From Streptomyces zhihengii (GTDB lineage: Bacteria; Actinomycetota; Actinomycetes; Streptomycetales; Streptomycetaceae): a stretch of 64,000 nucleotides of DNA. The DNA lies in contig NZ_JAFEJA010000003.1 of NCBI RefSeq assembly GCF_016919245.1, positions 496,001-560,000 of the forward strand, written 5' to 3'. Positions 25,579 through 33,488 of this stretch are shown in pieces. The translations under genes and the position numbers were made by a program. Within the stretch, counting starts at the first letter, position 1, and each line of letters opens with the position of its first letter. The notes below the pieces were generated by a model that was not told the origin of the DNA, did not search any database, and was given only the letters and a program-made list of their open reading frames with translations.

Positions 25579-25681
25579 TCGGCTTTCCCTGTCGCCGGCA
25601 CCGCGTCATCAGCGACCGTATTCACCAGGACTCGCCAGTCCGTCCCCCCGGGCATTGTGAATGCAGCGAGGAGTGACCCCC

Positions 25682-26134
25682 GTGCTTGGTCCCAGTACCG
25701 CCTTGCAAGAGAACCAGGAGTGCAGCCTCGGTCATCCGCTGACGCGCGCCGTGCTCGACCTCCGTGGCCTCGACGCTCCGCAGAGTGCTGCTCGCGGCAT
25801 AGTCCGTCGTGCACTCACCCAGGCCCCGGTGGAGTTCATGGACGACGTGGTCCTGGTGGCCGACGAGCTGGTGGGAAACGCGGTTACGCACGCCGGGGAG
25901 GCTGTCGACGTCTCCCTAGACCTGTACCCGTGGGGAACGGTGGTCCAGGTCCGAGACCGCGACCGCGACACGGCCGCGGTGCCCCTGAAGCCGGAACCGG
26001 CCGGCGATGAGGATGTGAACGGGAGAGGCCTGTTTCTGGTGAACGAATTGGCCAGTGCTTGGCGCGTGCAGACCGACGAAGCGGGGAAACGAGTCGTCGC
26101 GGTCTTCCTGTACCGAGCGGGTGGCACGCACTGA
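25682..26134 (+). CDS. HATPase_c anti-sigma-factor-like ATP-binding protein
   Basis: 150 residues from GTG 25682 with GAGGAG eight bases upstream (an ATG at 25661 lacks a site). The N box is VADELVGNAVTHA and the G1 box region is NGRGLFLVNELASAW, so this is a stand-alone RsbW-type GHKL kinase or ATPase domain. These are very common in Streptomyces, and most have unknown sigma or anti-anti-sigma partners. Its stop overlaps the start of the aldo/keto reductase (TGATG), so the two are co-translated. Confidence 0.85.
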   Translation: MLGPSTALQENQECSLGHPLTRAVLDLRGLDAPQSAARGIVRRALTQAPVEFMDDVVLVADELVGNAVTHAGEAVDVSLDLYPWGTVVQVRDRDRDTAAVPLKPEPAGDEDVNGRGLFLVNELASAWRVQTDEAGKRVVAVFLYRAGGTH

Positions 26135-27204
26135 TGCTGCCCCGCGATCTTCCCCACTGCCCCATGGCACCGGGCTTGCTCCTGAAACCCCTGTGCGTCG
26201 GAACGGGCACCTCACGGTGGTCCGTGGGCACGAGCAGGCCGGACGACGAGAAGCTCCTCGACGGCTTGCGCTGCGCCGTGGAGTCAGGTGTGGAACTCGT
26301 CGATACGGCGGACAGTCATCTTCACGGGCACGCCGAGCGGCTCGTCGGCAAGATCCTCAAGGAGAACCGGGGCCACAGGGTGCAGGTGTCCAGCACCGTG
26401 GGTCGTGTCCTGGGTTCTGCTCCTCATCCGTACGCCGGCCCGCGTGTGCGCCATCAGCTCGAACAGACGCTGGAGAATCTGTACCTCGCCGAACTCGCCG
26501 TCTACATCCTGGAGTCGTACGACTTCGGCAACGGCGATCGCTACCTTGCCCCCGTGGTCGAGCAGATGCGGACCCTTCGGGATCTCGGCCAGATACGAGC
26601 TATCGGGCTGCGAGGCCCGGACGGCTCCTCCTCCCCTCGCTACATCCGCCGCTTCCTGGAGCTCTTCGACGAGGTCCGCCCCGACGTGGTCTGGACACGA
26701 GCAAACGGGCTGCTTCCCCTGCCGGACGTCGGTGACGGCGAGAGCCTGGGAGCCTTCACCGATCGCCAGGGCGTCGGCTTGCTGATCGCCTCTCCGCTGG
26801 CCAACGGCGTCCTTGCGGGCAGGCGCCCACGTATGGAGACGGGGGCGGGGGACCAAGGGGAGAAGCAGGCCACGGCAGTCGACCGCGGCCTGGCCGTTTT
26901 GGCCGACCGGTTCGGCCCCTCGGCCGATGCCCGGCTCCGAGTGGCCCTACGGTTCATCCTCCACCAGGCGCAGAACGCCGTGGTGGCCGTCGGCGTGGGT
27001 GAGCGCGCTGAAGTGAGTCGGTATTTCGGCTGTCTCGATGGGCCCCTGTGCGCCACGGACCTGGCGGTGATCGAGGAGGTTTTCGAGGTCGTCCGCAAGT
27101 CGATGCGCCTTCCCGAAGGTCGCGCGGTGATCGTAGAGGCGACCGACCACCCGGCTGGACGCGAGGTGTCTTCGTCTCAGCCGGAAACGCCGTTGCGGAG
27201 GTAG
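26134..27204 (+). CDS. Aldo/keto reductase
   Basis: 356 residues from ATG 26134. A TIM-barrel AKR with the early loop GTGTSRWS, DTADSHLHGHAERLVGKIL (catalytic Asp; Tyr is replaced by His in the usual D-x4-Y context) and VYILESYDF. The end ALRFILHQAQNAVVAVGVGERAEVSR corresponds to the cofactor region. The replacement of the catalytic Tyr region makes activity uncertain. Convergent with the Nudix gene, overlapping it by 28 bp. Confidence 0.8.
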   Translation: MLPRDLPHCPMAPGLLLKPLCVGTGTSRWSVGTSRPDDEKLLDGLRCAVESGVELVDTADSHLHGHAERLVGKILKENRGHRVQVSSTVGRVLGSAPHPYAGPRVRHQLEQTLENLYLAELAVYILESYDFGNGDRYLAPVVEQMRTLRDLGQIRAIGLRGPDGSSSPRYIRRFLELFDEVRPDVVWTRANGLLPLPDVGDGESLGAFTDRQGVGLLIASPLANGVLAGRRPRMETGAGDQGEKQATAVDRGLAVLADRFGPSADARLRVALRFILHQAQNAVVAVGVGERAEVSRYFGCLDGPLCATDLAVIEEVFEVVRKSMRLPEGRAVIVEATDHPAGREVSSSQPETPLRR

Positions 27205-27689
27205 CGCGGGATCCCGTCGTTCAGCGCTTGCAGCGCCTGTTCCGTCCGGGCCCGCTGCCGGGCCGGCAGTAGCTGCAGTGCCTTGGGCACGTCGAAGAAG
27301 CCGTGCTCGGAGATCTCCTCGTCGCAGGGCTTCAGTTCTGCGGCCTGTCCGGGGGGAAGTACCCCGGCGTCGAAGACGAAGCCGAGGTAGTCGTCCCACG
27401 GGCCATGCGGTTCGACCCAGTCGACGCACAGGAAGTGCAGGCTGGTGATGTTCAGGCCGAGCTCCTCACGGAGCTCGCGGCGAAGTGCTTCATCAGGGGG
27501 TTCGTTCGCCTCAGCCATGCCTCCGGGCAGGTCCCAGCCGTCCTTGTAGGTCGGGTTCACCAAGAGCAGCCGACCCTCCTCGTCCCGCACCAGGGCATCG
27601 GCGGCCGCCCGCTTCCGGGCCTGCTTGGCGTTTCCTTCGGCCAGGTAGGCGTCGCGGCCCGGCTCTCCTGGCCTGGGTACATCGTTCAC
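27177..27689 (-). CDS. Nudix hydrolase
   Basis: 170 residues from GTG 27689 (GTGA overlap with the TPR regulator). Complete Nudix box starting GGMAEANEPP and ending RRELREELGL, with WDLPGGM before it and the family strand FVFDAGVLPP. Last gene of the operon that begins with the truncated asparaginase. Substrate unknown. Confidence 0.88.
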   Translation of the reverse strand: MNDVPRPGEPGRDAYLAEGNAKQARKRAAADALVRDEEGRLLLVNPTYKDGWDLPGGMAEANEPPDEALRRELREELGLNITSLHFLCVDWVEPHGPWDDYLGFVFDAGVLPPGQAAELKPCDEEISEHGFFDVPKALQLLPARQRARTEQALQALNDGIPRYLRNGVSG

Positions 27690-28954
27690 TGGGGACCTTC
27701 CGGGAGCGCGAGACTGCCGAGCAGCAATCTACGATGCCGCGCAGCTGCGGCCATCCGCGAGAGCAGGTCACGGACCTCCGGAATCGCGCGATGGTTTACG
27801 AAATCGCTCTGCAGAAGAGCGAGTTGGCTGCTCAGCCGCAGCGACGTCACGGACTGGCCGGCGGTCAGCAACTCCACGCCGACCTGGCACGCTGCGTCGA
27901 CATGATCTTGAGCTAGCAGGACCCGCGCAAGCGTGACCTGCCCGAACGCCCGGCTCCGCACCCGGCTCGCGTCACGAAGCGCCAGTGCACGGGCCGCTTC
28001 CGCAGCCGCGGCGTCAAGCGCGCCGAGATCCAGGAGCGCGGAGGCCGCCTCACTGGCCAGGGCCGCTTCGTCGAACGGTGCGACCCACGGCGACATCGGA
28101 ACGGAGGCTGCGAAGGAGAAGGCGTCGCGTGCGGCGTCGAGAGCCTGACGTGCACCGCGTCCCTCATCGCGCCGGGCGAGTGCCCGGGCCTCCATGGCGT
28201 GAAGGCGTGCCGAGAGGGCCGGGACCCGTGGGCCGGCGGAGAGCCGCGCCAAACCACTGCGCGCCAGGTCGGCGGCGATGTCCACCTGCTGGGTCTGCAG
28301 GGCCAGGTGGCTCATGCCTGCCAGTACGTTCGCCCCCGCGGTCACGTCCGTGAGGCTCTGAGCCAGCCGGAGTGCGCGGTCGAAGTGCCCGGAGGCCAGG
28401 TCGTCCCGGCCGGCATCGTGAGCCATCCACGCTGCCATCTCCGTGAGTACGACCGCGGCCCCGAAGACTCCTTCGCCGTCCTCGCCCGTCTCGGTCGAGC
28501 CGAAGAGGCCGGGGGCGACGACGTTGGTGAGATAGTGCACCACGGACCGGTAGACGTGGCCTCCACCGAGCTGACGGTCGGCAAGCCGGAACGACTCCAG
28601 AGCAGCTACGTGCGGCCCCTCTGCGCCGCCTCCAGTCGGACGCTCGCCTCTCGCCGCCGATTCGGGTTCGGTCCGACCGCCGGCGTCCGGTTCGGCCGGA
28701 CCGAACAGCCGCTCGGCCGACTCGTCGAGCAGATGCTCCAGGACCCGGCAGGTCGGGTTGCGAGGGAGTCCTTTGATGTCCCCGGCCATCCACCGGTCCC
28801 ATGTGGACCGGGAGACGTACACCGAGGCGAGAGAGGGGTCACCGTCCAGCTGAGCCACCTCCTTGGCAGCCCGCTGGAAGCGCACCGTGAACGTCTCGTA
28901 GACGCGCATGCGCCGCTCCGCGACCACCCTCGGAAAGAGGATCGCCCTGCGCAT
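27686..28954 (-). CDS. HTH/TPR-type transcriptional regulator
   Basis: 422 residues (ATG 28954; an internal Met at residue 16 is an alternative). The N-terminal 75 residues are HTH-like (SLASVYVSRSTWDRWMAGDIKGLPR). The remaining 300 are helical repeats rich in Ala and Leu (FRLADRQLGGGHVY, GHFDRALRLAQSLTD), as in Streptomyces XRE-TPR sensors. It lies 13 bp after the PPC gene. Confidence 0.75.
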   Translation of the reverse strand: MRRAILFPRVVAERRMRVYETFTVRFQRAAKEVAQLDGDPSLASVYVSRSTWDRWMAGDIKGLPRNPTCRVLEHLLDESAERLFGPAEPDAGGRTEPESAARGERPTGGGAEGPHVAALESFRLADRQLGGGHVYRSVVHYLTNVVAPGLFGSTETGEDGEGVFGAAVVLTEMAAWMAHDAGRDDLASGHFDRALRLAQSLTDVTAGANVLAGMSHLALQTQQVDIAADLARSGLARLSAGPRVPALSARLHAMEARALARRDEGRGARQALDAARDAFSFAASVPMSPWVAPFDEAALASEAASALLDLGALDAAAAEAARALALRDASRVRSRAFGQVTLARVLLAQDHVDAACQVGVELLTAGQSVTSLRLSSQLALLQSDFVNHRAIPEVRDLLSRMAAAARHRRLLLGSLALPEGPQ

Positions 28955-28967
28955 CGCCCGCCCCCTC

Positions 28968-29447
28968 TCAGAGGCCTGCGCCGAAGCCGAGGAGCGGAAC
29001 GTCGTACAGAGAGGGGTTGCGGCGCCGTGTCAGTGACAGGCCCTCAGTGTCGCCGAGAACTGCGATGATGGGGATCTCGGAGATGAACTGTACGGTCGCG
29101 CCGAGCAGGTGAGAGACCCGTCCCTCGGCCTCCGCACCCTTGATGCTGGCCGCGACATGGATGTGGGGCGCCAGACAGTCCTTGTCCAGGTCCCAGGCGA
29201 GCGTCCCGCCGCCGAGTGCCTCGAGCGTCTCGACCGTGACTTCCTCCCACAGCGGGGCCTCGGGGTCGGCGAGCGGCTCACAGGTGCCCACGAGCCGCGC
29301 CGAGCTGAACCCGCCGACGAAGGTGGGGATGTAGCCGGACCGGATGTCCTGCTCCTCGCAGAATCTCGTGAGCCCGTCGAGGAAGTCCTCTCCGTGGTCG
29401 AGGGCGAGTACGAACTGCCGGCCGGGACGGACCTGGGAGAAGCGCAT
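28968..29447 (-). CDS. PPC/DUF296 domain protein
   Basis: 159 residues from ATG 29447. The plant-and-prokaryote-conserved fold is shown by FVLALDHGEDFLDGLTRFC, SGYIPTFVGGFSSARL, then PHIHVAASIKGAEAEGRVSHLL. In plants the domain is linked to AT-hooks; bacterial members are trimeric and of unknown function. Second gene of the asparaginase-PPC-TPR-Nudix operon. Confidence 0.88.
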   Translation of the reverse strand: MRFSQVRPGRQFVLALDHGEDFLDGLTRFCEEQDIRSGYIPTFVGGFSSARLVGTCEPLADPEAPLWEEVTVETLEALGGGTLAWDLDKDCLAPHIHVAASIKGAEAEGRVSHLLGATVQFISEIPIIAVLGDTEGLSLTRRRNPSLYDVPLLGFGAGL

Positions 29448-29482
29448 GGGCAAGGACGTCCTTCGTGATCGTTGCTGGGGGA

Positions 29483-30121
29483 TCAGGCGTAGTCGAGGAA
29501 GGCCTTGGCGATGGCCTCGCGGGGGGTTCCCGCCGCCAGGTGGGCGGCCAGGACGAGGCGGGCCTTGTACGGGTCGAGCGGGCCTGCGGCGATCAGGCCG
29601 TGGGCCAGCAGGTCGCTCTCGGAGCCGGGGAAGGCGTAGGTCGAGGTGAGTACGGGCCCCGTTCCGATGCGCGATGCCAGGACGACGGGCATGGCCTCGG
29701 CCAGAAACGCCAGCCGGGGGACCCACGTCTGGGGTACGTGGCCGACGCCGAAAGCGGCCACGACCAAGCCGGTGACCCGGCCCTCCAGCCCCTCCAGCAG
29801 GATCCCGCTGCTGCCGAGGGACGCGGTGACAACCGCCACCTCGACCGGGGTGGACTCGGGGGTGAGGGGCAGCGCCACGGGGGCGGTGCGCTTCAGCGGA
29901 TGCCGGAGTCGGACCGTTCCCTCCACCAGGTGGCCGACCGGGCCCGTTGCGGGAGAGGCGAAGGCGGCCGGGCTGGTCGTGTGCATCTTCCGGACATGCC
30001 GGGCGGCATGGATCTCGTCGCCCATGACGACGAAGACGCCGGTATCACGCACCCCAGCAAACACTTCCCAGGTGGTCAGGTTCTGTTCCTTCAGCAGGAG
30101 GCTGAACAGCGTCGGACTCAT
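29483..30121 (-). CDS. Truncated asparaginase-like protein (N-terminal third missing)
   Basis: 212 residues from ATG 30121. It matches L-asparaginase from the middle of domain 1 onward: GVFVVMGDEIHAARHVRKMHTTSPAAF, GPVGHLVEG, then domain 2 with VAAFGVGHVPQTWVP and GPVLTSTYAFPGSESDLL. The roughly 110 N-terminal residues that carry the TGGTI nucleophile loop and the T-D-G site are absent, so catalysis is unlikely. The start sits beside a clean regulatory palindrome and heads an operon, so this may be a stable truncated form rather than debris. Confidence 0.75.
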   Translation of the reverse strand: MSPTLFSLLLKEQNLTTWEVFAGVRDTGVFVVMGDEIHAARHVRKMHTTSPAAFASPATGPVGHLVEGTVRLRHPLKRTAPVALPLTPESTPVEVAVVTASLGSSGILLEGLEGRVTGLVVAAFGVGHVPQTWVPRLAFLAEAMPVVLASRIGTGPVLTSTYAFPGSESDLLAHGLIAAGPLDPYKARLVLAAHLAAGTPREAIAKAFLDYA

Positions 30122-30241
30122 CGCGACAGCCCTTCCCCTGGGTGTGTACGGGCAGCAGAGCAGCGACCCTACGTCCACGCATGGCGACAGGGACCGCACA
30201 CTTCGTGACCCTGGCAAGGATGCGCCCAAAGGTAAGCCGTT

Positions 30242-30278
30242 AGCAATATGGTCGAGCAAATTGCTCGGCCATATTGCT
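30242..30278. promoter_or_regulatory. 37-bp near-perfect palindrome in a divergent promoter
   Basis: Half-sites AGCAATATGG-(T/C)-CGAGCAA are mirrored around the centre with one mismatch. It is AT-rich against a GC-rich background and sits 36 bp before the XRE/DUF5753 gene and 120 bp before the asparaginase operon. A likely operator for the XRE protein controlling both directions. Confidence 0.65.
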
Positions 30279-30313
30279 TGTAGGCGACGTGGCGAGCCGT
30301 CAGACTGGTCACC

Positions 30314-31219
30314 ATGCCAGAAGCGAAGACGCCGTGGTCGCTGACCCTCAGTGAAGTCGGCCTGCGGCTGGAACAGTTGCGCGAGCGCCGGGGCCTCACG
30401 CAAGGCGACGTCGCCCGCCACGAGGTGCTGCGCCAACGCGGCGTCAAGATCGACACGAGCGCCATCAGCCGCCTCGAGCGCGGCCAGCGCCGCCGCGTGG
30501 CCCGCGATCTCGTCGCGGCGCTTCTCGAGGTCTACAGGGCCAGCGAGTCCGAGAGCTCAGAAATCCTGGCACTGCTGGGAGCCGACACCACGCCAGCCGG
30601 CCGGCCGCGCCCTGCCCTGTGGCGGCGCAACGCGCACCTGCTCGGGCCCATGCAATTCGAGAGCTACCTGCTCATGGAACGCCGGGCCGCCGGGCTGAAG
30701 AACTATGAAGGCGAACTCTGGCCAGGTCTCTGTCAGACCGAGGACTACGCCTACCTCGTCATCGCCCGGATGCGGCCCGATCTTCGCCTTTCAGAGGTCA
30801 AAGCACTCGTCGACGTGCGCATGGACCGCCAGCAGCACGTCCGAGCCGGCGCTCTCACCGACTTTCGCGCACTCGTGGACGAGCGCGCGCTCCGCGTCGT
30901 TGGCGACGACCCGGCAGTGTCGAGACTGCAGATGGAGCGAGTTTTGGAGGAGTCCGAGGACCCTCGCACCACCATCCGGATCCTGCCGGACACCATCGGC
31001 CTGCATCCGGGGTCAGCGGGCCCCTTCGTACTCATGTCCTTTCCGGAGGCCGCTCGCCAAGTCGTGTGGGTCGAGACGATGGTCAGCTCGCTGTACTTCG
31101 ACGGCGACGACGACATGCAGCGCTACTCCGCGACCTTCACGGATCTGTGGGAGCGAGCGCTGGACCCCGATGAGACGCGCTCGCGTCTCAAGAAAAGGAT
31201 CAAGGAGCTAGAACAGTGA
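30314..31219 (+). CDS. XRE regulator with DUF5753 (Scr1 family)
   Basis: 301 residues. HTH at about 15-70 (LRLEQLRERRGLTQGDVARH, with TSAISRLERGQRR), followed by DUF5753: MQFESYLLMERRAAGLKNYEGELWPGL in outline, QTEDYAYLVIARMRPD and VWVETMVSSLYFDGDDD. It overlaps the DUF397 gene (GTGA), the usual pairing. The 37-bp palindrome just upstream is its probable binding site. Confidence 0.9.
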   Translation: MPEAKTPWSLTLSEVGLRLEQLRERRGLTQGDVARHEVLRQRGVKIDTSAISRLERGQRRRVARDLVAALLEVYRASESESSEILALLGADTTPAGRPRPALWRRNAHLLGPMQFESYLLMERRAAGLKNYEGELWPGLCQTEDYAYLVIARMRPDLRLSEVKALVDVRMDRQQHVRAGALTDFRALVDERALRVVGDDPAVSRLQMERVLEESEDPRTTIRILPDTIGLHPGSAGPFVLMSFPEAARQVVWVETMVSSLYFDGDDDMQRYSATFTDLWERALDPDETRSRLKKRIKELEQ

Positions 31220-31458
31220 CAGCGAAGCCGGACCCTTCCTCGTTCGACCTGACGTCGGTCGAATGGACGGTGTCCTCCCACAGCGGCGGCGGCGGCAACT
31301 GCGTTCGCGTCGGCGTGCAGAACGGCCACGTACTGATCGGAGACTCGCAGAATCCCGATCGGCTGCCCCATGTGTACACGCCGACAGAGGCCCAGGCGTG
31401 GCTGAAGGCCGCCAAGGGCGGCGAGTTCGACTTCCTCCTCAGCCTGCCGGCAGATTAG
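31216..31458 (+). CDS. DUF397 protein
   Basis: 80 residues from GTG 31216, overlapping the XRE stop. SVEWTVSSHSGGGGNCVRVGV and the tail TPTEAQAWLKAAKGGEFDFL match DUF397, the small partner of DUF5753 regulators (Scr2-like, often acting against its cognate XRE). Confidence 0.9.
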   Translation: MTAKPDPSSFDLTSVEWTVSSHSGGGGNCVRVGVQNGHVLIGDSQNPDRLPHVYTPTEAQAWLKAAKGGEFDFLLSLPAD

Positions 31459-31472
31459 AAGCAACTCCCGTG

Positions 31473-31500
31473 GGTCGGCCTCAACAGTCTGAGGCCGACC
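31473..31500 (+). terminator. Hairpin terminator after the XRE-DUF397 pair
   Basis: Perfect 11-bp stem GGTCGGCCTCA/TGAGGCCGACC with a 6-nt loop, 15 bp after the DUF397 stop. No T-run, as usual in Streptomyces. Confidence 0.7.
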
Positions 31501-31689
31501 GCAGGGAATTTCGAGCTCTGTTTGGATGCCTCTCAAACCGACAACTGCGCTCCGCGCTACTCCTCGGATCGTCCGAGAGATGATCCGAGCTGCTTCGGCA
31601 ACATTTGATCTGCCACGGTCCAAGGACAGAATCTTCTGCTGGCGCCCGGCGTGCCCATATGGGCTGAGCAACGCGGTGACAGCGAGTAC

Positions 31690-32203
31690 ACGCTCCGCTT
31701 TCGTACGACGTCTGCCCTCCCGGGGTCGACACCTTTCGGATGAGCTGGAAGCTCTGTTGTTGGTAGTAGGCGGCGAGAGCAGCCGAGCTGCAGTCCCGAC
31801 GTACGCGGCTGATGCCTTCGCGTGCCGCGCGGTCGACCGCCCAGTCGGACCGCGCGGTCGACCGCCCAGTCGGCGATGAGGGTGCCGAGTTTGCGGTGGC
31901 GTTCGGCGGGTCGGTGACGGTGCCGTTGAGGTAGTAGGCGGATTCGGCGGCTTCGTCCGCGGTCCAGGTCCAGGGCGCGGATGTCCGAAGGATCGTTGTG
32001 CAGCCCAGGATCCGGTTGCCGTACTCAACGAGGACCCACATGTCGCCGGGGTGCCGTGCGCAGTTGTCGGCCAGCTCGTGGACGTGTCTTCCTCAGCTGC
32101 GCCAGCTGGGGAGTTGGTTGCCCTTCATCCAGTCGGAGCGGGCCTGGATCATCTCGGCGAGGCCGGGTTGGTCGTCCGGCGTGGCCGGGCGCATTGCGAG
32201 CAT
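31690..32203 (-). pseudogene. GNAT acetyltransferase pseudogene
   Basis: From ATG 32203 or 32194 the frame reads RPATPDDQPGLAEMIQARSD to LPSWRS, then an in-frame TGA at 32093, then resumes in the same frame with HVHELADNCARHPGDMWVLVEYGN and GCTTILRT. After TVTDP one base is missing. Then a 25-bp tandem duplication (the GACTGGGCGGTCGACC block, near 31845-31895) restores the original frame before AAREGISRVRRDC and LAAYYQQQSFQLIRKV. It is clearly a former N-acetyltransferase. Confidence 0.7.
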
Positions 32204-32679
32204 GCGGTCCGTTTCCTGTGTGCTCGTCCGTGAGCGGTCGCAGTTGGCTTTCTGGTCCGAACCATAAACGTCTACTGCCTGGTAGGTACATCGTTCCCGG
32301 GGGTGGGTGGGCGAGGCGTGCCGGTACATGGCGGGATGCCCTGAAAGCGCTCTCTGGCAGTCCGTCAGATACACCCGGATCGGGGGCGGCGGGCGGTCGG
32401 CCAGTGGAGGCCGGAGGCTGGCTGACCTGACCCTTGATGACCGGGTGGGCCTTACCGGCGGGGGCGGCGCGAAGCTGACCGTCGGTTGTCGGCCACGTTG
32501 TGCGCGGCGTTGCGCCGTGTCTGCCGTTTCCCGGGAAGTCTCGGTCCCCCGGATGGCACGATCGGCGCTGTGACCAGGCTGATCGCCGTACTTGCAGGTA
32601 CGGCAGGTTGCCGTACTCCCCGCCGCCGTGGGCCGGGCAAGCCGTGCCCGGTCCCTTCACTAGCGGCCCGGAGGTGTGG
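32204..32679. other. Intergenic, nothing recognised
   Basis: 476 bp between the GNAT pseudogene and the membrane nuclease. No gene, hairpin or repeat stands out apart from the ribosome binding site (GGAGG) at its right end. Confidence 0.4.
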
Positions 32680-33405
32680 GTGTTCAACGAGGATGGGTCA
32701 CTCGACCCGCTGCTGAAGTTCCTGTTGTACGCCGTCCTTGCCCTGGCGATCGGCAAGATGCTGTGGGAGTGGCTCACGGAAGACGTCATCCCGTGGATCA
32801 CCGTGGACCTATGGGGACTGATCACCGATCACCCCTGGTGGACCGGCTTCATCGCCGTTGGCACGCTGTGCCTGATCATCCTCCTCGCGAAGCTGCTGTC
32901 CTTCCTGTTTGGGGCCGGTACTTACGCCTACGTCGACAGCGAGGAGGACTGCACCTCCGCCGCCGAGCCGGGCGAGGCAGTGGATCCGGACGTCCTGACG
33001 TTCAAGATGAAGCAGCTCGCCGCGATGAGCGCGACGGGCTTCGAGCAGGCGTGCGCCGATCTCCTGGCCCGTGACGGCTTCCTCAGCCCGCGGAGGGTGG
33101 GAGGCGCCGGAGATCTTGGCGTGGACGTCAGCGCCCGTGACCACGACGACCGGCTCCTGATCTTGCAGTGCAAGCAGTACAAGGCACCGGTCGGCTCGGG
33201 GCACGTGCAGAAGTTCAACGGCACGGCACGTCTCCACCATAGAGCCGACCTCCCGATCATGATCGCCCTGAACGGGTTCACCGAGCCGGCAATCGGCTTC
33301 GCTGCGCACCATGACCTGATCCTCATGGGTCGTCCCGAGCTGAAGAGATGGGCGCACGGTCAGCACCTGTACGACGTTCTCGGCATCCCGAGCACGACGG
33401 AGTGA
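32680..33405 (+). CDS. Membrane-anchored Mrr-type restriction endonuclease-like protein
   Basis: 241 residues from GTG 32680 with GGAGG five bases upstream. Two membrane segments (about 12-33, LLKFLLYAVLALAIGKML; about 55-77, FIAVGTLCLIILLAKLLSFLF) precede a PD-(D/E)xK nuclease domain of the Mrr group: FEQACADLLARDGF, GAGDLGVDV and LQCKQYKAPVG give the D...QxK active site. Membrane-tethered Mrr-like nucleases are found in anti-phage settings. A lone gene with no methylase beside it. Confidence 0.85.
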   Translation: MFNEDGSLDPLLKFLLYAVLALAIGKMLWEWLTEDVIPWITVDLWGLITDHPWWTGFIAVGTLCLIILLAKLLSFLFGAGTYAYVDSEEDCTSAAEPGEAVDPDVLTFKMKQLAAMSATGFEQACADLLARDGFLSPRRVGGAGDLGVDVSARDHDDRLLILQCKQYKAPVGSGHVQKFNGTARLHHRADLPIMIALNGFTEPAIGFAAHHDLILMGRPELKRWAHGQHLYDVLGIPSTTE

Positions 33406-33488
33406 TCCGACACTGCCCCGCCTGATTTCCGTTTCCTGGACGGGAGTTGCCTTCCCCATCGGCCGGGCTGCAAGAGATCATCGGCCCC

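Larger units (their letters stand above)
24573..25681. other. 1.1-kb largely non-coding region with hairpin and repeats
   Basis: Holds a strong hairpin (24636-24673) and three copies of a 19-bp motif (25123-25578). A short frame begins at ATG 24914 (GGGAG upstream, ARLAAERRTTKVLATAEATV) that may be a leader peptide or small gene. No other credible gene. Confidence 0.5.
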
